Source: Acinetobacter tandoii DSM 14970 = CIP 107469 (GTDB lineage: Bacteria; Pseudomonadota; Gammaproteobacteria; Pseudomonadales; Moraxellaceae). From it: a DNA stretch of 64,000 bases. Positions 61,391 to 64,000 of the stretch are shown piece after piece. Under the pieces are notes generated by a model. It worked only from the letters and a program-made list of their open reading frames with translations, made no database searches and had not been told where the DNA came from. The stretch lies in contig NZ_KE007361.1 of the NCBI RefSeq assembly GCF_000400735.1, forward strand, positions 1 to 64,000, given 5' to 3'. The position numbers were made by a program, and so were the translations under genes. Numbering within the stretch: position 1 is the first letter of the stretch; every line of letters starts with the position of its first letter.

Positions 61391-62026
61391 TTAATCTTTT
61401 TGCACTGAGCCAAAGATTTTGTCACCAGCATCACCTAAACCAGGCACGATATAGCCTTGTGCATTCAAACCTTCATCAACAGAAGCTGTAAAAATCGTCA
61501 CATCTGGGTGCGCAGTTTCCACCTTTTTAATACCTTCAGGCGCCGCAACCAAAACCATCACGCGAATGTCTTTACAACCACTGGCTTTCAATACATCAAT
61601 GGCCGCGACCAATGAAGAACCCGTCGCCAACATTGGGTCAATGATCATCGCAATACGGTTTTGAACATCTGGAACCAATTTTTTATAGTAAGTACGTGCT
61701 TCTAATGTTTCTTCATCACGCTCTAAACCCAATACTGAAACTTTCGCACTTGGAATCAGGTTTAAGAAACCATCCAACATGCCAATCCCTGCACGTAAAA
61801 TTGGTACCACGGTAATTTTTTTACCCGCAATACGTTGTGTCGTGACTTTACCCGCCCAACCATCTACTTCATGATCTACCACAGGTAAATCTTTGGTTGC
61901 TTCATAAGTCAGTAACATGGTCACTTCCTGTGCCAATTCACGGAAATTCTTTGTACTAATATCAGCACGACGCAATAAACCAAGTTTATGTCGAATCAGA
62001 GGATGACGAATTTCATGAATAGCCAC
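61391..62026 (-). CDS. upp: Uracil phosphoribosyltransferase
   Basis: The 211-residue protein has the PRPP motif [19 protein letters not shown] near 130 and starts [14 protein letters not shown] as in the family. It converts uracil and PRPP to UMP for pyrimidine salvage. Full length. Confidence 0.97.
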   Translation of the reverse strand: MAIHEIRHPLIRHKLGLLRRADISTKNFRELAQEVTMLLTYEATKDLPVVDHEVDGWAGKVTTQRIAGKKITVVPILRAGIGMLDGFLNLIPSAKVSVLGLERDEETLEARTYYKKLVPDVQNRIAMIIDPMLATGSSLVAAIDVLKASGCKDIRVMVLVAAPEGIKKVETAHPDVTIFTASVDEGLNAQGYIVPGLGDAGDKIFGSVQKD

Positions 62027-62095
62027 GGGAGTACACCTAAAAAGATCTAAATATAATTCATCTTATTATAAATGTTTTTTATAAATCTTATAAGA

Positions 62096-62126
62096 AAAAA
62101 AGCCTCCGACTGGCGGAGGCTTTTTA
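62096..62126 (-). terminator. Terminator of the nuo operon
   Basis: AAAAAGCCTCCG pairs with CGGAGGCTTTTT across a 5-nt loop; ideal intrinsic terminator after nuoN. Confidence 0.92.
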
Positions 62127-62147
62127 ATTAACACAATAATTTTTCAA

Positions 62148-63641
62148 TTATTGACGCGTTAACATGAAATGCAATGGAGATAAAATCTCAGCTTGTAAAG
62201 CCATTTTGATAATTGGATCTGGATAGATACCAATCACCAATACTGCAAGTGCTGCGAGTAATACCATAATACCACCCACTTTTTGACCCCAGTGATCAAC
62301 AGCATCAATACGTGGTGTATCTGGTGGAGTCATGTACATCACAACCATGACACGGAGGTAGTAGTACAAACCAATACCCGAACCTACCACAATCATCGCA
62401 GCCAAGAACCAGTGTTGGGTTGTTACTGCGGCCATCACCACCAAGAACTTACCAATGAAGCCTGCTGTTAACGGAATACCCGCTAAAGACAACATCATCA
62501 CTGTTAATGTCGCTGTTAACACTGGACGGCGCCAGAATAAACCACGGTAATCAGCTAGACTTTCTGCTTCATCAACGTTGTTGTAAGGGCTAGACATTAA
62601 TGCAACTGCACCGAACGCACCAATTGTCGTTAATACATAAGTGATCACGTAAACTGATACGTTGCCCAAGCTTGCATAGGTCATGCTGATTAAACCAATC
62701 AACAAATAACCAAAGTGTGCAATCGATGAATAACCCAGAATACGTTTCAAGTTCACTTGACGTACTGCCAAGAAGTTACCCACTAAAATCGAAAGCACAG
62801 CAATAATGGTAATGATCGTAACTAACGATTCAACCAAAATTGCACCAGAAGTCAGTAAGTAACGTACAAATAAACCAATCGTCGCAACTTTTGCAGCAGT
62901 TGCAAGGAAAGTAGCAATCGGAGCTGGCGCACCTGCGTAAACATCAGGCGTCCATTTGTGGAATGGTGCCAATGAAAGCTTAAAGCCCACTGCAAAAATA
63001 ATCAGCGCTAAACCAAGGAGTACCATTGGTTGACGGATATTTTGCATTAATGCTTGGAAAGATTCGTAGAATGACAATGAACCTGTATAAGCATAAATAT
63101 ACGCCATACCCATCAGCAACATTGCCGAAGCTGTTGCAGAAAGAACCAAATATTTAATACCTGCTTCTAATGAGTTTGCACGCTGATGCGTATAAGCCAA
63201 CATACCGTAAACAGGAATCGACATTAACTCAAGGCTAATGAAGAAAGACGCATAGTGCGAACTTGCTACCATTAACATTGCACCCGCTACCGAGCACAGC
63301 ATCAAGATATACAGTTCTTCACGGTTATCTTTATAAGTTTCAATATAGGCATGTGACAAAGTACAACATGCTAACGATGCAACCAAGATCACCAATTGGT
63401 AGAGCATGGTGAACGGATCCACCATGAACATACCCATCACGTTTGATGGCACAAATTGCCCACCAAACATGTTCAATAAAATATTTGCCGCAGCAAGGTT
63501 TAAGCCGACCACAGAAGCTGTTGCGATTAAATTATGGTTACGTTTAATCGAAGTGAGAATCATCACAACAATCGCAGTCAACGCCACGATCATTACAGGA
63601 GCTAATGGCATAAGCTCAGAAAAAGACATTGTGAAGTTCAT
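62148..63641 (-). CDS. nuoN: NADH-quinone oxidoreductase subunit N
   Basis: This 497-residue, about 14-helix protein has the antiporter-like core HKWTPDVYAGAPAPIATFLA and the lysines of the proton path (GIKYLVLSATAS, ILGYSSIAHFGYLL). It is one of three pump-like subunits of complex I in the inner membrane. It is the last gene of the nuo operon, 3 bp after nuoM. Confidence 0.96.
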   Translation of the reverse strand: MNFTMSFSELMPLAPVMIVALTAIVVMILTSIKRNHNLIATASVVGLNLAAANILLNMFGGQFVPSNVMGMFMVDPFTMLYQLVILVASLACCTLSHAYIETYKDNREELYILMLCSVAGAMLMVASSHYASFFISLELMSIPVYGMLAYTHQRANSLEAGIKYLVLSATASAMLLMGMAYIYAYTGSLSFYESFQALMQNIRQPMVLLGLALIIFAVGFKLSLAPFHKWTPDVYAGAPAPIATFLATAAKVATIGLFVRYLLTSGAILVESLVTIITIIAVLSILVGNFLAVRQVNLKRILGYSSIAHFGYLLIGLISMTYASLGNVSVYVITYVLTTIGAFGAVALMSSPYNNVDEAESLADYRGLFWRRPVLTATLTVMMLSLAGIPLTAGFIGKFLVVMAAVTTQHWFLAAMIVVGSGIGLYYYLRVMVVMYMTPPDTPRIDAVDHWGQKVGGIMVLLAALAVLVIGIYPDPIIKMALQAEILSPLHFMLTRQ

Positions 63642-63644
63642 GGC

Positions 63645-64000
63645 TTATTGCATCTCCACATTTTCGAGTTGAACAGATGCTTGATGCACAACGTCAACGA
63701 CTTCTTGAACTGGAATGTAGCTGTTTGCTAACCACGCCATGCTTGAATTTGAAATATCAAGGAAGGTTTGTGGATAGAGACCAAGCCAAAGCAGACCAAA
63801 TGCACAAATTAATAGAATACCAACTTCACGCGCATTCAAATCTTTCAGTGGACTTGCATAATGCTCTTTTTGTGCTTCATTTGGTGTACCAAATAGAGCT
63901 TTGTGAATCAAAATTAGACCATAAAGCCCAGCGAATACTAAGCTGATTGCAGCCAAAATCGTGAATACTGGGAACTTGGCATAAGAACCCATCAAGATCA
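63645..64000 (-). CDS. nuoM: NADH-quinone oxidoreductase subunit M, C-terminal part
   Basis: The frame runs past the right window edge, so only the last 118 residues are seen. MGSYAKFPVFTILAAISLVFAGLY, then LFGTPNE and LGLYPQTFLDISNSS match the NuoM C-terminus. Complex I proton-pumping subunit. Confidence 0.93.
   Translation of the reverse strand, partial: ILMGSYAKFPVFTILAAISLVFAGLYGLILIHKALFGTPNEAQKEHYASPLKDLNAREVGILLICAFGLLWLGLYPQTFLDISNSSMAWLANSYIPVQEVVDVVHQASVQLENVEMQ

Noticed and set aside
1..64000. CRISPR array or cas genes
   Set aside because: No set of regularly spaced repeats was found; the ATGGACAT boxes are too short and irregular.

Overview
The window looks like a chromosomal segment of an Acinetobacter-type gammaproteobacterium. 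It is AT-rich, and its right half carries kdpABCDE, oleate hydratase, eat-eutBC, fpr beside a LysR gene, upp and nuoM-nuoN, all with proteins typical of that genus. The assignment is inferred from gene content and protein character; no 16S gene is present. The left 28.8 kb is accessory DNA and the remainder is mostly ordinary chromosome.

Bases 1-14123 form one discrete mobile element. Its ends are near-perfect 12-bp inverted repeats (1-12 and 14112-14123). It carries a recombination module of three tyrosine recombinases plus a small coiled-coil protein, resembling the gamma-mobile-trio (GMT) type. The cargo is a complete type I restriction-modification operon (hsdM-hsdS-hsdR) followed by a SIR2-family gene, plus a small XRE regulator and a divergent gene of unknown function. 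The element sits inside a restriction-helicase gene of type ISP character and cuts it exactly in the Walker A codons, so one defence-carrying element has broken another defence gene.

Bases 14124-28809 belong to a larger integrated island. In order it has the broken restriction enzyme, an AlpA-type regulator, an RDF-like/metal-binding protein, a YqaJ-type nuclease, a DUF932 protein, three small lipoproteins and a strongly structured non-coding region (about 20295-20510). These are followed by three tandem AbiTii-family paralogues, two Gp2/YfjJ-type replication-like proteins and a Fic enzyme. The DUF932, YqaJ and RDF-like genes each have a terminator-like hairpin a few tens of bases before the start codon. 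The island ends at a 24-nt copy of a tRNA 3' end (28786-28809), which is the expected attachment-site scar; the intact tRNA gene should lie left of the window.

From 28810 rightwards the chromosome holds chrBA (chromate resistance), the Kdp potassium ATPase with its two-component system, a class II aldolase, an exported metallo-beta-lactamase-fold hydrolase, a LysE exporter and oleate hydratase. Next come a TetR-controlled MFS/HlyD efflux pair with a visible palindromic operator, a D-cysteine desulfhydrase/ACC deaminase homologue, a BaiN/HI0933-type flavoprotein, a mechanosensitive channel flanked by small conserved-looking proteins, the ethanolamine operon eat-eutB-eutC, fpr with a divergent LysR gene, two cold-shock-domain genes, upp, and the 3' end of the nuo operon. 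Many intrinsic terminators are easy to see between these units.
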